A stretch of 46,786 bases of DNA, from positions 2,963,334-3,010,119 of the forward strand of contig CP070751.1 in the NCBI GenBank assembly GCA_020348445.1. The letters are read 5' to 3'. Made by a program: the position numbers and the translations under genes. Positions 1 through 8,679 of the stretch are shown here, in pieces. The stretch comes from Thermoplasmata archaeon (GTDB lineage Archaea; Thermoplasmatota; Thermoplasmata; GCA-020350865). Each line of letters opens with the position of its first letter. Position 1 is the first letter of the stretch. The notes under the pieces were generated by a model. That model worked only from the letters and a program-made list of their open reading frames with translations. It did no database searches and had not been told where the DNA came from.

Positions 1-618
1 ATCGACATCAATTGGTTTTATACGGTGTGTCTCGCTTGGATCACCTGGGGCAGTGATATCACTTCTAATCCATTCATCTGACATATCAGCTTTTGATTCG
101 TAGAAGAATTTCCCGCTCTTGAATTTATTTACAAGAACCTCGGGTTTGCCCCCAGTTACCATATCATGCCCAACTGCGCAGCGCGCAGCTCTTTCGTCTG
201 AGTCAACGAAGTGCCGCGTAAAGCGCACGTTCTTCCATCCTGTGTATATATGCAGAGCATTAGGTTGTGTTTGACCAAATTCGATATCTGATTCACCGCT
301 GTCAAAATGCACGACTATATAGCTTTGTGGTGGCATGTCAGGCAAGTTGGGAAGTTGATAAGTCAATCCATCTTCATCAGATATCAGCCATTCATCCAAA
401 GAGACAAATTCGTTGCCTGTGTTGTGGATTTCTATCCACACACCTCCCTCCCCTGGCAATAACATAATTTCGTTGATTACAACATCCTCTTCTGGCCCTT
501 GGGCCTTAACGCACGAGGTTAGATTCAAAGGATGAATTGCAAGGATTAGAAAGAAAAGCAACAACATGTACAAGGAGTAGTGAAATCTGGTACCATCAAA
601 TGCCCGGCCCCTTCTCAT
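1..618 (-). CDS. Secreted lamin-tail-domain protein (3' end beyond window)
   Basis: This open frame runs from an ATG at 618 through the left edge without a stop, so the C-terminus is missing (206 codons visible). The N-terminus has basic residues (MRRGR) followed by a hydrophobic stretch (residues about 18-30), which looks like a signal peptide. From about residue 47 the sequence VVINEIMLLPG, then VWIEIHNTGNEF and WLISDEDG, matches the lamin-tail (LTD) fold found in many secreted prokaryotic proteins. The start codon overlaps the stop of the upstream gene (ATGA at 615-618), so the two are probably translationally coupled. Its role is unknown; LTD domains usually occur in exported surface proteins or nucleases. 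The family call is from motif recognition only. Confidence 0.7.
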   Translation of the reverse strand, partial: MRRGRAFDGTRFHYSLYMLLLFFLILAIHPLNLTSCVKAQGPEEDVVINEIMLLPGEGGVWIEIHNTGNEFVSLDEWLISDEDGLTYQLPNLPDMPPQSYIVVHFDSGESDIEFGQTQPNALHIYTGWKNVRFTRHFVDSDERAARCAVGHDMVTGGKPEVLVNKFKSGKFFYESKADMSDEWIRSDITAPGDPSETHRIKPIDVD

Positions 619-3600
619 TTCCCATCACTCCTTTTTATAAATGAATTCTCGTCCTCTGGAGATGGTGGTTCTATTTCCTCGGGAGGTAGTAGATCTTCGT
701 CATCAGACACAGGTGGCTCCTCATCATCGGGAGGTGGTAACTTTTCATCTTCCGAAGGTAAAGGTTCTTCATCATCAGGTGGTGGTGGCTCATCTACGTC
801 GTCAGAAGGTGTTACTTCCCCTTCAGTTTCCATCCAAGGTGGTGGTGGAGGTAAATCCTTCTTTCGAGCTTTTTGGGGTTGCGAAAACTCTTCATCGGGT
901 TCGCTTTCTCTGTGTTGTTCCTGCCACTTGCGGCTATTTGCCATCCATATATTGATCAGAATCAAAGCAATGATAATTGCGATAATCAGCCCTATCATGA
1001 ACATTAATTCATCGTCATCCCAGATTTTATCATCACCGCTATCATCTGGAATGCCATCATCGCCATCACCATCTCCATCCTCACCTCCATCACCGTCTTC
1101 ATCTATACCTCCGTCTCCATCACCATTGGCACCTCCATCATCGCCTCCATCCCCGCCTCCACCATTTCCTCCATTTTCGTCAGATGGGATGTCAGGAGGT
1201 TCATCTGGTGGAATATCTGGAGGCTCATCAGGAGTAGAAGTATCATTTCCTTGTAATACTGTAACTCTAAAATACAAATCAAGAGACAAATCCCAGTCAG
1301 ATATCGCTAAAGTAACATTTTCGGATGACAATGGTTCAGGGTATAACATGTAAAGTGTAAGACCAATGGGAGTAATATTTATGGAGTTTTGAGTCACCTG
1401 AAGCAGCTCCAATGGTGTGTCGGGATCTGTTATATATTCACCGAGATCAAAAACAAATACAGTGTCCTCATAAAATATAACGGAAGGCAATTCCGTGATA
1501 TCAGTTTTCAAAGCTGGTGGATCATTTACAGGATTTATGATGAAAGAAACATCCTGCCATACTGTGCTAATCCTGTCAGAGACTGTTATGTTGACAACCT
1601 CACTTAATAATCCTTCTGTTGTGAAATGACATGATAGGTTATAGCCATCTATAATTTCGCAGTAATCTGAATCTTCACTAAACGTTAATTCTGTTGCATC
1701 ATTATCGACATCATAAACGTACAAGCTTAGATTCAGTAGGTGTTCTTCATCCTCATTAACATATTGGATTGGTATAGAAAGCTCTGGAGGTGAATTCAGA
1801 ACTGTGGGCAGGGGATATGAGGGGGTTCTATTTGTGTTGGAGCCATCCGAGCATTCGATATAGAACTCATGTTCCCCCACAGCATCCAATTTTGTCCTGA
1901 TATAAAACAGCTCGCCATTTGTGTAATCCAGATCCAATAGATGCGAATACGGAGTATTGTTGTCATTTGCCCATATCATTTGCTCTCCATCAATTGAGTC
2001 GTCGATAAAGATCTTAATATAACCTAATGGATCAAGTGGTGCATCATCATCTTCATCCGTGTAGATGACAAAGTATTCAAATTCTGTGGTAACATAGCCC
2101 TCCTGTGGTGTCACACTGGCATTATCCACTTTAGGTTTATGACCAACAAGTTCGCTTGTGTTGAAGTACCAGATATAATCATCGAAGGGGGCAGAATCGA
2201 GAACACCATTTCTATTACCGTCCAAAGGATTTCCTGCATAGTCCTGGAAATATTTGGACTTCAATATGACAGTGTATCTCTCATTTGGAAGAAAATCCTC
2301 ATCTGGATTGAATATCAATGTAGACGTCGTGCTGTTGTAAATAATTCGGCCTGTTGAGTATTTTCCAGAGGAAGATTGCACAGTTATCGAGGAATCGGTG
2401 ATCAGGGTATCGCAGAGGGTTTCATTGAAACTTAAGTCGATATTTGAGTTGAGAGGGATATCAATGGAGTTGTTTGCAGGTAAGGCATCCACAATATGTG
2501 GTGGGGCTTTATCTTCATCTCCGAAACAGTACAATGTCAAATCATAATTTCCTATGTATATTTTCCCATCCACTATTGTAGGCTGTGCATACAAGTACTC
2601 TGACCCAAAAGGATCGTTTTGCAGGGGCATTATGTAGTTCCAAATAAGCTCTCCTGTCTCCTCGCAAAAAGCCCAGAGCGTGTAATCTTCTGATGCAATG
2701 AACACCTTTCCTCCTCCTATGGAGGGTGAGCTCCATATCTTGTCTGTGGTTTGGTATTTCCAGAGAATTTCAGTAAAGGAGATTGTCCCGTCCCCATTCG
2801 GGTCTTCCTTTGGAAGGGCGTACACGCAATAATCATGGGATCCAATAAAAATCCGTCCATTGGCAATACCTGGGGAGCTCCAGATTTCGTTACCTGAACT
2901 GAACTCCCAAATCACCTCATCGGTATCTATTATACCATCACCATTTGGATCGATTAGAGGTAATGCAAACAGCTTTCCATTAATACAACCAATATAAACC
3001 ACCTCATCTTCCACAGCAGCTGAACTCACCACCCGATCACCTGCATTGAAAACCCAGATCGCTTCTGATATATCGATTGTCCCGTCCCCAGGTGTTGGAT
3101 CCTCTGCTGGTAGAACATAAATATTTTCATCGTAGCTTCCGAAGATCACCATGTCATTTGCAATTGTGGGGGATGATACAATTTGTCCGTTCGCTTGGAA
3201 TGTCCATATAACAGCGCCTGTAATTTCATCAAGACAGTAAAGTAATGATGCCTTGGAGGGTATGTAATCGCCCTGGCCACAGCCACAATATACCCTACCA
3301 TTATAAACCACAGGTGAACTGTCCACATAGTCATTTGTAGGTGCTTTCCAAACAACAGTCTTATCCAGCGCCACGCAATAGATATTTCTGTCGTATGAGC
3401 CAAAGAAAACGTGATCATTTGCCACAGTTGGCGATGACGTTATCCGACCAGTTCCCAAAGGTGGATTCCAGACATTTAAACCTGTTTCTGCATCAATTGC
3501 GAGCACGCAATTGTCCCCGCTGCCCTGATATACCACACCACCTGCTACCGCTGGCGAGCTGCAGTACCCCCATGTATAAAATGGGGGAGCACGCTGATGT

Positions 3601-3821
3601 GTCCAAAGAACGTTGTTTGTGTTGGGCGCCCTGGAGGTGGTATTGCCGGAGCGGTTCAAATCATGTCTGAACATGGGCCACTCATCCAACATTCCTGGGC
3701 CGTCCGCCTTAGCTGTTTCTGAAATAAATAAAAAAGATGCAAGCTGTATAACAGAAAATATTAAAATCACGGCCAGGCTTACCCGAAAAGCCCTTTTCGC
3801 TCTTTTGTGTGTCGTCTTCAA
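615..3821 (-). CDS. Large surface protein: PQQ-like propeller, Ig-like domains, C-terminal membrane anchor
   Basis: An exported, membrane-anchored protein of about 1068 residues. I place the start at a TTG (3821) directly behind GGAGGGGG. It gives an ideal signal peptide (KTTHKRAKR, a hydrophobic core, then ETAKA). The frame stays open to 3935, but nothing upstream resembles a leader or ribosome site. After the signal come about seven PQQ/BamB-like propeller blades (repeated SSPxVxxGxVYxGxxD and LYCLDExTG patterns). A Big_5/SbsA-like domain (APPHIVDALPANNSIDIPLN) and two or more cadherin/Ig-like modules follow. Next are an acidic Gly/Asp linker, one membrane helix (FMIGLIIAIIIALILINIW) and a cytoplasmic Pro/Glu/Asp-rich tail. 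The layout suggests a cell-surface receptor or binding protein with a disordered cytoplasmic end. Its ligand is unknown. Confidence 0.8.
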   Translation of the reverse strand: MKTTHKRAKRAFRVSLAVILIFSVIQLASFLFISETAKADGPGMLDEWPMFRHDLNRSGNTTSRAPNTNNVLWTHQRAPPFYTWGYCSSPAVAGGVVYQGSGDNCVLAIDAETGLNVWNPPLGTGRITSSPTVANDHVFFGSYDRNIYCVALDKTVVWKAPTNDYVDSSPVVYNGRVYCGCGQGDYIPSKASLLYCLDEITGAVIWTFQANGQIVSSPTIANDMVIFGSYDENIYVLPAEDPTPGDGTIDISEAIWVFNAGDRVVSSAAVEDEVVYIGCINGKLFALPLIDPNGDGIIDTDEVIWEFSSGNEIWSSPGIANGRIFIGSHDYCVYALPKEDPNGDGTISFTEILWKYQTTDKIWSSPSIGGGKVFIASEDYTLWAFCEETGELIWNYIMPLQNDPFGSEYLYAQPTIVDGKIYIGNYDLTLYCFGDEDKAPPHIVDALPANNSIDIPLNSNIDLSFNETLCDTLITDSSITVQSSSGKYSTGRIIYNSTTSTLIFNPDEDFLPNERYTVILKSKYFQDYAGNPLDGNRNGVLDSAPFDDYIWYFNTSELVGHKPKVDNASVTPQEGYVTTEFEYFVIYTDEDDDAPLDPLGYIKIFIDDSIDGEQMIWANDNNTPYSHLLDLDYTNGELFYIRTKLDAVGEHEFYIECSDGSNTNRTPSYPLPTVLNSPPELSIPIQYVNEDEEHLLNLSLYVYDVDNDATELTFSEDSDYCEIIDGYNLSCHFTTEGLLSEVVNITVSDRISTVWQDVSFIINPVNDPPALKTDITELPSVIFYEDTVFVFDLGEYITDPDTPLELLQVTQNSINITPIGLTLYMLYPEPLSSENVTLAISDWDLSLDLYFRVTVLQGNDTSTPDEPPDIPPDEPPDIPSDENGGNGGGGDGGDDGGANGDGDGGIDEDGDGGEDGDGDGDDGIPDDSGDDKIWDDDELMFMIGLIIAIIIALILINIWMANSRKWQEQHRESEPDEEFSQPQKARKKDLPPPPPWMETEGEVTPSDDVDEPPPPDDEEPLPSEDEKLPPPDDEEPPVSDDEDLLPPEEIEPPSPEDENSFIKRSDGK

Positions 3822-3965
3822 CCCCCTCCAGTTATCACATCCTGTGCAATCAATGTATATTATTTTAATGCACATATCTTTTTGGCTACTTAAAGATTTT
3901 AGAACAGAATTTGAATGATAAGTAAATATGTACAATGAGTTCTGTCTTAGAACTTAGATCTTTGA

Positions 3966-4163
3966 TCATAACATAGTCATAAGTAGCAGTATATTGGTGT
4001 CTAATTCACCAAAGGTCATGGAATATATGGCGTATGCTGCAATAGGTAAGAGGCTCACCAGACACAAAGCTATCATGATCTTGTAAACGTACTCTTTGTC
4101 CAATTCGAGGACATTATTAAGAAACAGAAAGACAAGTATTATTACAGCTATCATACCTCTCAA
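3966..4163 (-). CDS. Possible small two-helix membrane protein
   Basis: A 65-codon frame downstream of the K+ channel gene on the same strand. The product would have two hydrophobic helices (IAVIILVFLFL and IALCLVSLLPIAAYAIYS) separated by a short charged loop (ELDKEYVYK). That is sensible composition for a real small membrane protein. The start is uncertain: TTG at 4163 lacks a ribosome site, and ATG at 4154 sits immediately after GAGAGG. I recognise no family. It may be an accessory peptide or a chance frame. Confidence 0.35.
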   Translation of the reverse strand: MRGMIAVIILVFLFLNNVLELDKEYVYKIMIALCLVSLLPIAAYAIYSMTFGELDTNILLLMTML

Positions 4164-4249
4164 TATTATTAATGGAGTTACGTATACATATGTCTTTTCC
4201 TGTTATTCATTTAAAATAAGATTTTTGCATGGTGTATATTTAGCTATCC

Positions 4250-5308
4250 TTATCGTCCCTGATTTGATCCCAGGTAATCCTCCACCTTCTTAAACTGCTC
4301 ATCGTTTCCTAGGAGTATCACCATATCCCCAGCTTTTACTTTCATATTATCATCTGGATTGGGGAAAACGTCCCATTTCAAGCCTGTTATGCCTCCAACT
4401 GCCTTCTTTTTAGCAATGCCGATCAGGGTTGTTTTGGTCTTTTCTTTGATTTTTCTTGAAACTTCCAAAACAGTTCCTGTATGTTTTTCAGATATAAGAT
4501 GCTGTCTTATATCGAATCCTCCTACATCAGTTGCCGAGGTGACATCTTCAATAAAGTTGGCAACTTCGGGCTCGAAGGCAGCAGAGGCAATCAACCTACC
4601 TGCCATGACATCCGGGGTTACAACATATGTCACTCCTGCAATCTTCATTGTCTTTTTAAGTTCGGCCCTGTTAGTTCTTACGATAATCCGGGCTTGAGGA
4701 GCCAATTCCCTTATGTGAAGGGCTGTAATCAGGTTCTTGCTATCATCAGCCGTGCTGAGAATTACAACTGAAGCCTCATTAATATTGGCCTGCTCCAAAA
4801 TATCCTGTTTTGACGGATCACCATAAATAGGAAAGACGGTTTTTGGATCTCCCATTCGTTTTATTAAAACTATATCGTCCTGTTCCTCTGTTATAACCGC
4901 AATCTGTCTGTCTTTTTCAGTTAAAAGTTCCGATAGAACCACATCAGATAGTGAATTCCATCCGCATATTACGAAATGGTTTTTATACTTTGCCTTGTTC
5001 ATTCCAAACACCCCTGAAAGTGAGCTTTCCATGATAATGGAAACTATCATTGCACCCAAATAACCATAAAGAAGTATGCCAAAGCACGCTAATATAACAG
5101 ATATTATCTGACCACCGATTGTTGCTGGAGTGATATCCCCATACCCTACAGTAGTCATAGTGATAACGGCCCAATATAATGACTCCCTAAGACTATGCTC
5201 TCCTTCCAATATGTAGAATAAAGCACCTGAGAAAAGGGCGAGACCTATTAGTAATATCAAGCCCTTGTACGTGGCCCTTACCATCTTTGGAATCCTTATA
5301 AATATCAT
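4250..5308 (-). CDS. Two-helix potassium channel with cytoplasmic RCK (TrkA-N/TrkA-C) domain
   Basis: An integral-membrane K+ channel subunit of the MthK/Kch class, 352 residues. Two membrane helices (residues about 12-33 and 64-88) flank a pore loop with the K+ selectivity filter TVGYGD. A Rossmann-type TrkA-N domain follows (HFVICGWNSLSDVVLSELL, then acidic and ILSTADDSKN segments). A TrkA-C domain ends the protein at about 270-352. Such proteins form tetramers gated by a ligand (Ca2+ or nucleotide) bound to the RCK ring; the ligand here cannot be read from the sequence. The ATG at 5308 has GAGGT about 7 bases upstream. Length and domain order are normal for the family. Confidence 0.93.
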   Translation of the reverse strand: MIFIRIPKMVRATYKGLILLIGLALFSGALFYILEGEHSLRESLYWAVITMTTVGYGDITPATIGGQIISVILACFGILLYGYLGAMIVSIIMESSLSGVFGMNKAKYKNHFVICGWNSLSDVVLSELLTEKDRQIAVITEEQDDIVLIKRMGDPKTVFPIYGDPSKQDILEQANINEASVVILSTADDSKNLITALHIRELAPQARIIVRTNRAELKKTMKIAGVTYVVTPDVMAGRLIASAAFEPEVANFIEDVTSATDVGGFDIRQHLISEKHTGTVLEVSRKIKEKTKTTLIGIAKKKAVGGITGLKWDVFPNPDDNMKVKAGDMVILLGNDEQFKKVEDYLGSNQGR

Positions 5309-5458
5309 CCCTTGACCTCTCTTTAAACCTCTCTCTTTATATATTGAATACTAAAGTATAATTATTTAGGCAATATATAAACTTGAGCCTGGATTACACT
5401 ATTTTTCTGAAATCAACTGGTTCTAGGTTATAATGTAAATATTTAAATTCAACCAGAG

Positions 5459-6145
5459 TTACCCGGATTCTTCCAGTGAATTCAAACTTCTTTCCATCTC
5501 ACCCATCATGGATTGACAGAAAGACAACATTCTCCTCTTTTCCTCCTCAGACATGGAAGAAAAACAGTGGTGCATCATATCGTGCATTGTATCCATCATG
5601 TTCTCTGTGCCCATCACACCCATGCATCCCTTCATCATTTCGGGCATCATCTGTGACATTGCCTCCCCCATGTTCTCGGAATCTGAGCCCATCATGGATT
5701 TTATCATTTGAGGCATCATATTCATCATCATATTTGGCATGGCTTCAGGTCCCATGTTCTTGAACATGTTTTCCATCATCTGTGGCATCATGTTCATCAT
5801 CATCTCCTGAGATTCTTCCTGGGACATATTGCCAAACATATTCTTCATCATCTGGGGCATCATAGACATCATCATATTCTGGGTTTCTTCTGGCCCTAAA
5901 TTCTTGAACATATTCTCCATCATCTGTGGCATCATAGCAGCCATTATTTCCTGTATATCTTTTGGATCCATATCCTTGAACATGCTCTCCATCATCCTGG
6001 GTATCATGGTTGTCATCATATCTCTCTTCTCTTCGGATGTCATACCTTCAAAGAACTTGTCCATCATGGAGTCCATCATCTCCTTCTTTTCCTCATAACT
6101 CATTTTTTTCATCATCCTATCCATCATTTTATCCTTTATTCCCAT
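5459..6145 (-). CDS. Methionine-rich 24-residue-repeat protein
   Basis: This 228-residue protein contains 69 methionines by my count (about 30%). Its centre is built from four to five 24-residue repeats of the form PEETQNMMMSMMPQMMKNMF. They are followed by a Cys/His-bearing tail (MKGCMGVMG, then MHDMMHHCFSSM) and a helical end with one more Cys (LSFCQSMMGEMERSL). There is no signal peptide. Met pairs and triplets with His and Cys suggest soft-metal (Cu(I)/Ag(I)) binding or an oxidisable Met reservoir, but this is inference; an amphipathic Met-rich coiled coil is the alternative. The ATG follows directly on the TAA of the upstream gene (6146-6148), and that gene encodes a DNA-binding-like protein with its own Met-rich tail. 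The two are clearly one transcription unit. Confidence 0.8.
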   Translation of the reverse strand: MGIKDKMMDRMMKKMSYEEKKEMMDSMMDKFFEGMTSEEKRDMMTTMIPRMMESMFKDMDPKDIQEIMAAMMPQMMENMFKNLGPEETQNMMMSMMPQMMKNMFGNMSQEESQEMMMNMMPQMMENMFKNMGPEAMPNMMMNMMPQMIKSMMGSDSENMGEAMSQMMPEMMKGCMGVMGTENMMDTMHDMMHHCFSSMSEEEKRRMLSFCQSMMGEMERSLNSLEESG

Positions 6146-6475
6146 TTACTCGCCCCGCTTTCTTTTTTTGTTTCTTTCCCGTTCACCTTCTGACATTCCC
6201 ATCATCATCCTCTTCATCATCGGCATCATGGAAGGACCCATCATCCTGCGCATTGGCATAAATTCACGCACTGCCTCCATGTCACGCCACTCGAGCCTGA
6301 ACCTTTTTACAGCGTCCCGCACTATCTCAGTTATGTTGGTGTACTCCCCTTCCTCTAACAATTTCTGCATGAACTCGTAATCCTTTCTAGGAAATCGAAT
6401 CGTGGCCCTGTACTCGATCCCGGCTTCAGTTTGGGGAGATTTTTCGCTCTTATTTTTGTCATCATCTGTCATCAT
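6146..6475 (-). CDS. Ribbon-helix-helix-like protein with Met-rich tail
   Basis: A 109-residue protein. Residues about 20-60 (IEYRATIRFPRKDYEFMQ, then TNITEIVRDAVKRF) have the beta-strand/helix/helix pattern of a ribbon-helix-helix (CopG/Arc-like) DNA-binding domain. The C-terminus is rich in methionine and basic residues (PMRRMMGPSMMPMMKRMMMG). The start ATG (6475, or 6472) lies behind AGGTGA. It directly abuts the methionine-rich repeat gene, and both share the Met-Met signature. It could regulate its own operon, possibly in response to a metal or redox signal sensed through Met residues; that is inference from context. Confidence 0.75.
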   Translation of the reverse strand: MMTDDDKNKSEKSPQTEAGIEYRATIRFPRKDYEFMQKLLEEGEYTNITEIVRDAVKRFRLEWRDMEAVREFMPMRRMMGPSMMPMMKRMMMGMSEGERERNKKRKRGE

Positions 6476-6871
6476 GTGTCACCTAATAGTATATATCAGG
6501 CATATTATTTAAATTTATCGCTTGGTATTTTAATTTGTATTTCTTGCCCTCCTCCTTCCCCCTCCATCGTGGCCTATTCCATTTCTATCATTATGTATTC
6601 ATATGACAAGGCTAACCTATCTTCCAATATGTTCTTTTACGGTCATCCTTTTATGTAAACCCTCTTTTCTATGATATGCTAGGAAACGAGAGTTTACAGA
6701 CCACTTTGCCCTTCGATTACGCTATAAATTATTGATCTCTTAAGCCTCAGGGCTCCAACCCAATAATTTCTAATATACCAAAAGTTGCAATTCTTATAAC
6801 AATCTCAAATTCTCATTCCCACGACAAAATCTTTATAATTACTTGTCTCCTCTACCTTTTTTGGAGTCCAT
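6476..6871. other. Divergent intergenic region, 396 bp
   Basis: A spacer between the minus-strand RHH gene and the plus-strand membrane gene. It must hold the promoters for both: an AT-rich TTTAAATAATAT lies about 45 bases upstream of 6475 on the minus strand, and TTTATAATT lies upstream of 6872. Frames inside lack ribosome sites and sensible composition. I see nothing else. Confidence 0.6.
6832..6840 (+). promoter_or_regulatory. TATA-like box of the small membrane protein gene
   Basis: TTTATAATT, preceded by an A-rich BRE-like stretch (ACAAAATC), lies about 32-40 bases before the ATG at 6872. With the usual archaeal spacing, transcription would begin about 10 bases before the start codon, just ahead of the TTGGAG ribosome site. 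Confidence 0.45.
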
Positions 6872-7234
6872 ATGGTTTCCTACAGGCCAATCGGTGTCAC
6901 GATTCTTGCGGTTTTTATTATTATAACATATTCCATACTCTTCATAGCGGGCCTGGCTTTACTTATCTGGGGCATTGCCTCAATTCCCACAATAGGAGTA
7001 TTGGGTGGTGCAATAAGTTTTCTTGGCCTCGTTTTTTTGATATGGGCGTTTTTGCGTCTTTCAATGGGCTTTGGGCTCTTGAGCCTGAGAAGCAAGGCCT
7101 GGAGATCGGCCTTTATAATCTTCTCTATTGGGCTTATAATCGACTTGATGATTGCCAGGGAGCAGGTTATATTGGACGTTATTATCCTCATTTACCTACT
7201 AATCGTCAAAAAACATTTTAGGTATGGAGATTAA
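6872..7234 (+). CDS. Small four-helix integral membrane protein
   Basis: A 120-residue protein with four predicted membrane helices (about 8-33, 39-66, 75-92 and 94-112) and short charged loops. The opening RPIGVTILAVFIIITYSILFI is typical of a broad class of small archaeal and bacterial membrane proteins of unknown function (RPxGVTILAxL start). A TTGGAG site precedes the ATG. It stands alone, convergent with the GTPase gene downstream. No catalytic motifs are visible, so no function is proposed. Confidence 0.75.
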   Translation: MVSYRPIGVTILAVFIIITYSILFIAGLALLIWGIASIPTIGVLGGAISFLGLVFLIWAFLRLSMGFGLLSLRSKAWRSAFIIFSIGLIIDLMIAREQVILDVIILIYLLIVKKHFRYGD

Positions 7235-7256
7235 GAAGCCGAACCATAATAAAAAA

Positions 7257-7802
7257 TCAGAGAGTTTTTTTCAGCATCCTTTCACATAATGTATCGAAGG
7301 TATGCTCAACATTATATCCCGTTTTTACGCTGGAGAGGTATCCAACAGCATCTTTGTAGCCCGATGCAAAATTTTCGATATCTTCTATATTCAATTGCTT
7401 TTGCCCCTCCAAATCGGACTTGTTACCTAGAATCACTATTGGTACATCTCCTGTTACAGTGATAGCCTGAGACAACCAGCCTGGAAGCTCATCTAGAGTT
7501 TTTTTCCTTGTGACATCGCATACGGCAATCAATCCTGCACATCCAAAGAAATAAGATTCTCTCAGCATATGTAAAAAGCACTGCTGGCCCATCAGGTCCC
7601 AGATCAAAAGATATACATCCAATTCGCTTTTATCTTCGGGATGTTTTATCTTTACTTCCTTCTTTGTTACATGGGTTCCTATGGTGTTGCTGTAGCTGTC
7701 GTCGAACATATCGTAAACAAATCTTTGAATAAGACTAGTTTTTCCCACTGCGCTTTCACCAATGAGACAGACCTTCCATTTATAGGGTTTTGAAACCTGC
7801 AA
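7257..7802 (-). CDS. Ras/Rab-like small GTPase
   Basis: A single-domain GTPase of about 181 residues. All five G motifs are visible: G1 GESAVGKTS, G2 Thr in NTIGTHV, G3 WDLMGQQ (the usual DxxG Gly-Gln present), G4 NKSD and G5 SSVKTG. The fold and length match Ras/Rab-type small GTPases, which also occur in archaea. There is no C-terminal prenylation Cys box (it ends RMLKKTL), so membrane attachment by lipid is unlikely. I prefer a TTG start at 7802, six bases behind GAGGGG; a GTG at 7820 is in frame with a poorer site. No partner gene (GAP, GEF or Roadblock) is adjacent, so the pathway is unknown. Confidence 0.9.
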   Translation of the reverse strand: MQVSKPYKWKVCLIGESAVGKTSLIQRFVYDMFDDSYSNTIGTHVTKKEVKIKHPEDKSELDVYLLIWDLMGQQCFLHMLRESYFFGCAGLIAVCDVTRKKTLDELPGWLSQAITVTGDVPIVILGNKSDLEGQKQLNIEDIENFASGYKDAVGYLSSVKTGYNVEHTFDTLCERMLKKTL

Positions 7803-7986
7803 TTTCAACCCCTCGTACACTAGTTCACTTTTTCAGCAATAACCCGTACACGTAGAAAAAACTTTCTATTATCCAATTTCTGGGGTTAAAAGGTATGATA
7901 GAGTTGCGATTTCGTATTCACTGAAAATGGATTTAATAGGCCATCCCATTAGCTTTGATATCCTCAAGGAATTGCTTATTTACGTA

Positions 7987-8640
7987 TTATTCTTCCTTGG
8001 TTTCTCTGGCTGAAACTTGCATGGGTAAGGATGCAAGAAGCTCCGAAAGAGAAGACTTGGGATACGTCAGAATCAGATATAATCCCAGGATAAAGAGAAT
8101 TCCCGCAACAACCAAAAGTATGATAACATCGATCCCAAACACATTTTCTGTCTCTGTTACCAGGACATCGTAGACCACGACAAGCCAAAGCAAGACAAAA
8201 AGTATTATGGCAATGCCCAGTGAAAGTGCTCCATATAGGTACCGGCTTCTGCGCCTTTTACTGTAATCCTCAATGGCCCTTGAGACTTTCTCAGGAGGCA
8301 ACCCTCTTTCATCGCTAATTGCGGTAGATGGTGCCTCTTTTTTAGGAACGGGCTCTTTTGATTTGGGTGCCCACTCTGGCATTTCCTCAATTTCTGATGG
8401 TATCAATTCATCTTCTTTGTCCATTGAAGAAGGCATTTGCTCTTCACCAGTTTCGAGAGGTGTTTCCTGCTCCTCCCCTTGGAAGACGGCACCGCAGCTT
8501 GGGCAACCTGTGGCATCAGCCTGCACTTCGTATCTGCATAGAGGGCATTCGGACACTTCTTCCAATCTCTCAGGCTCATTTCCTAGATTGGGATCATCAA
8601 TTTCCTCGGGATTATAACCTTCTGGATTTTCTTCTTCCAT
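7987..8640 (-). CDS. Zinc-ribbon membrane protein with two helices
   Basis: A 217-residue protein. An acidic N-terminus leads to a four-cysteine zinc ribbon at about residues 32-50 (CPLCRYEV, then CPSCGAVF). A Glu/Pro-rich, probably disordered linker and a basic segment (YSKRRRSRYLYG) follow. Two membrane helices come next (LSLGIAIILFVLLWLVVVY and VIILLVVAGILFILGLYLIL), then a short tail. The ribbon would face the cytoplasm. The ATG is preceded by AAAGGTGATAAG. It sits behind the Ig-repeat surface protein gene on the same strand, and the two could be co-transcribed. No enzymatic motif is present. Confidence 0.8.
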   Translation of the reverse strand: MEEENPEGYNPEEIDDPNLGNEPERLEEVSECPLCRYEVQADATGCPSCGAVFQGEEQETPLETGEEQMPSSMDKEDELIPSEIEEMPEWAPKSKEPVPKKEAPSTAISDERGLPPEKVSRAIEDYSKRRRSRYLYGALSLGIAIILFVLLWLVVVYDVLVTETENVFGIDVIILLVVAGILFILGLYLILTYPKSSLSELLASLPMQVSARETKEE

Positions 8641-8679
8641 CTTATCACCTTTTTTATTTATTCAAATTCTTGTGTATCA

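Noticed and set aside
580..1353. Ser/Gly-rich 257-residue plus-strand frame
   Set aside because: It is the antisense of the acidic Gly/Asp linker and tail of the surface protein at 615-3821; composition reflects GAT/GAC repeats and there is no ribosome site.
5476..6261. Several His- or Ser-rich plus-strand frames
   Set aside because: They are antisense reads of the Met-rich repeats (ATG read as CAT gives His) and have no start signals.
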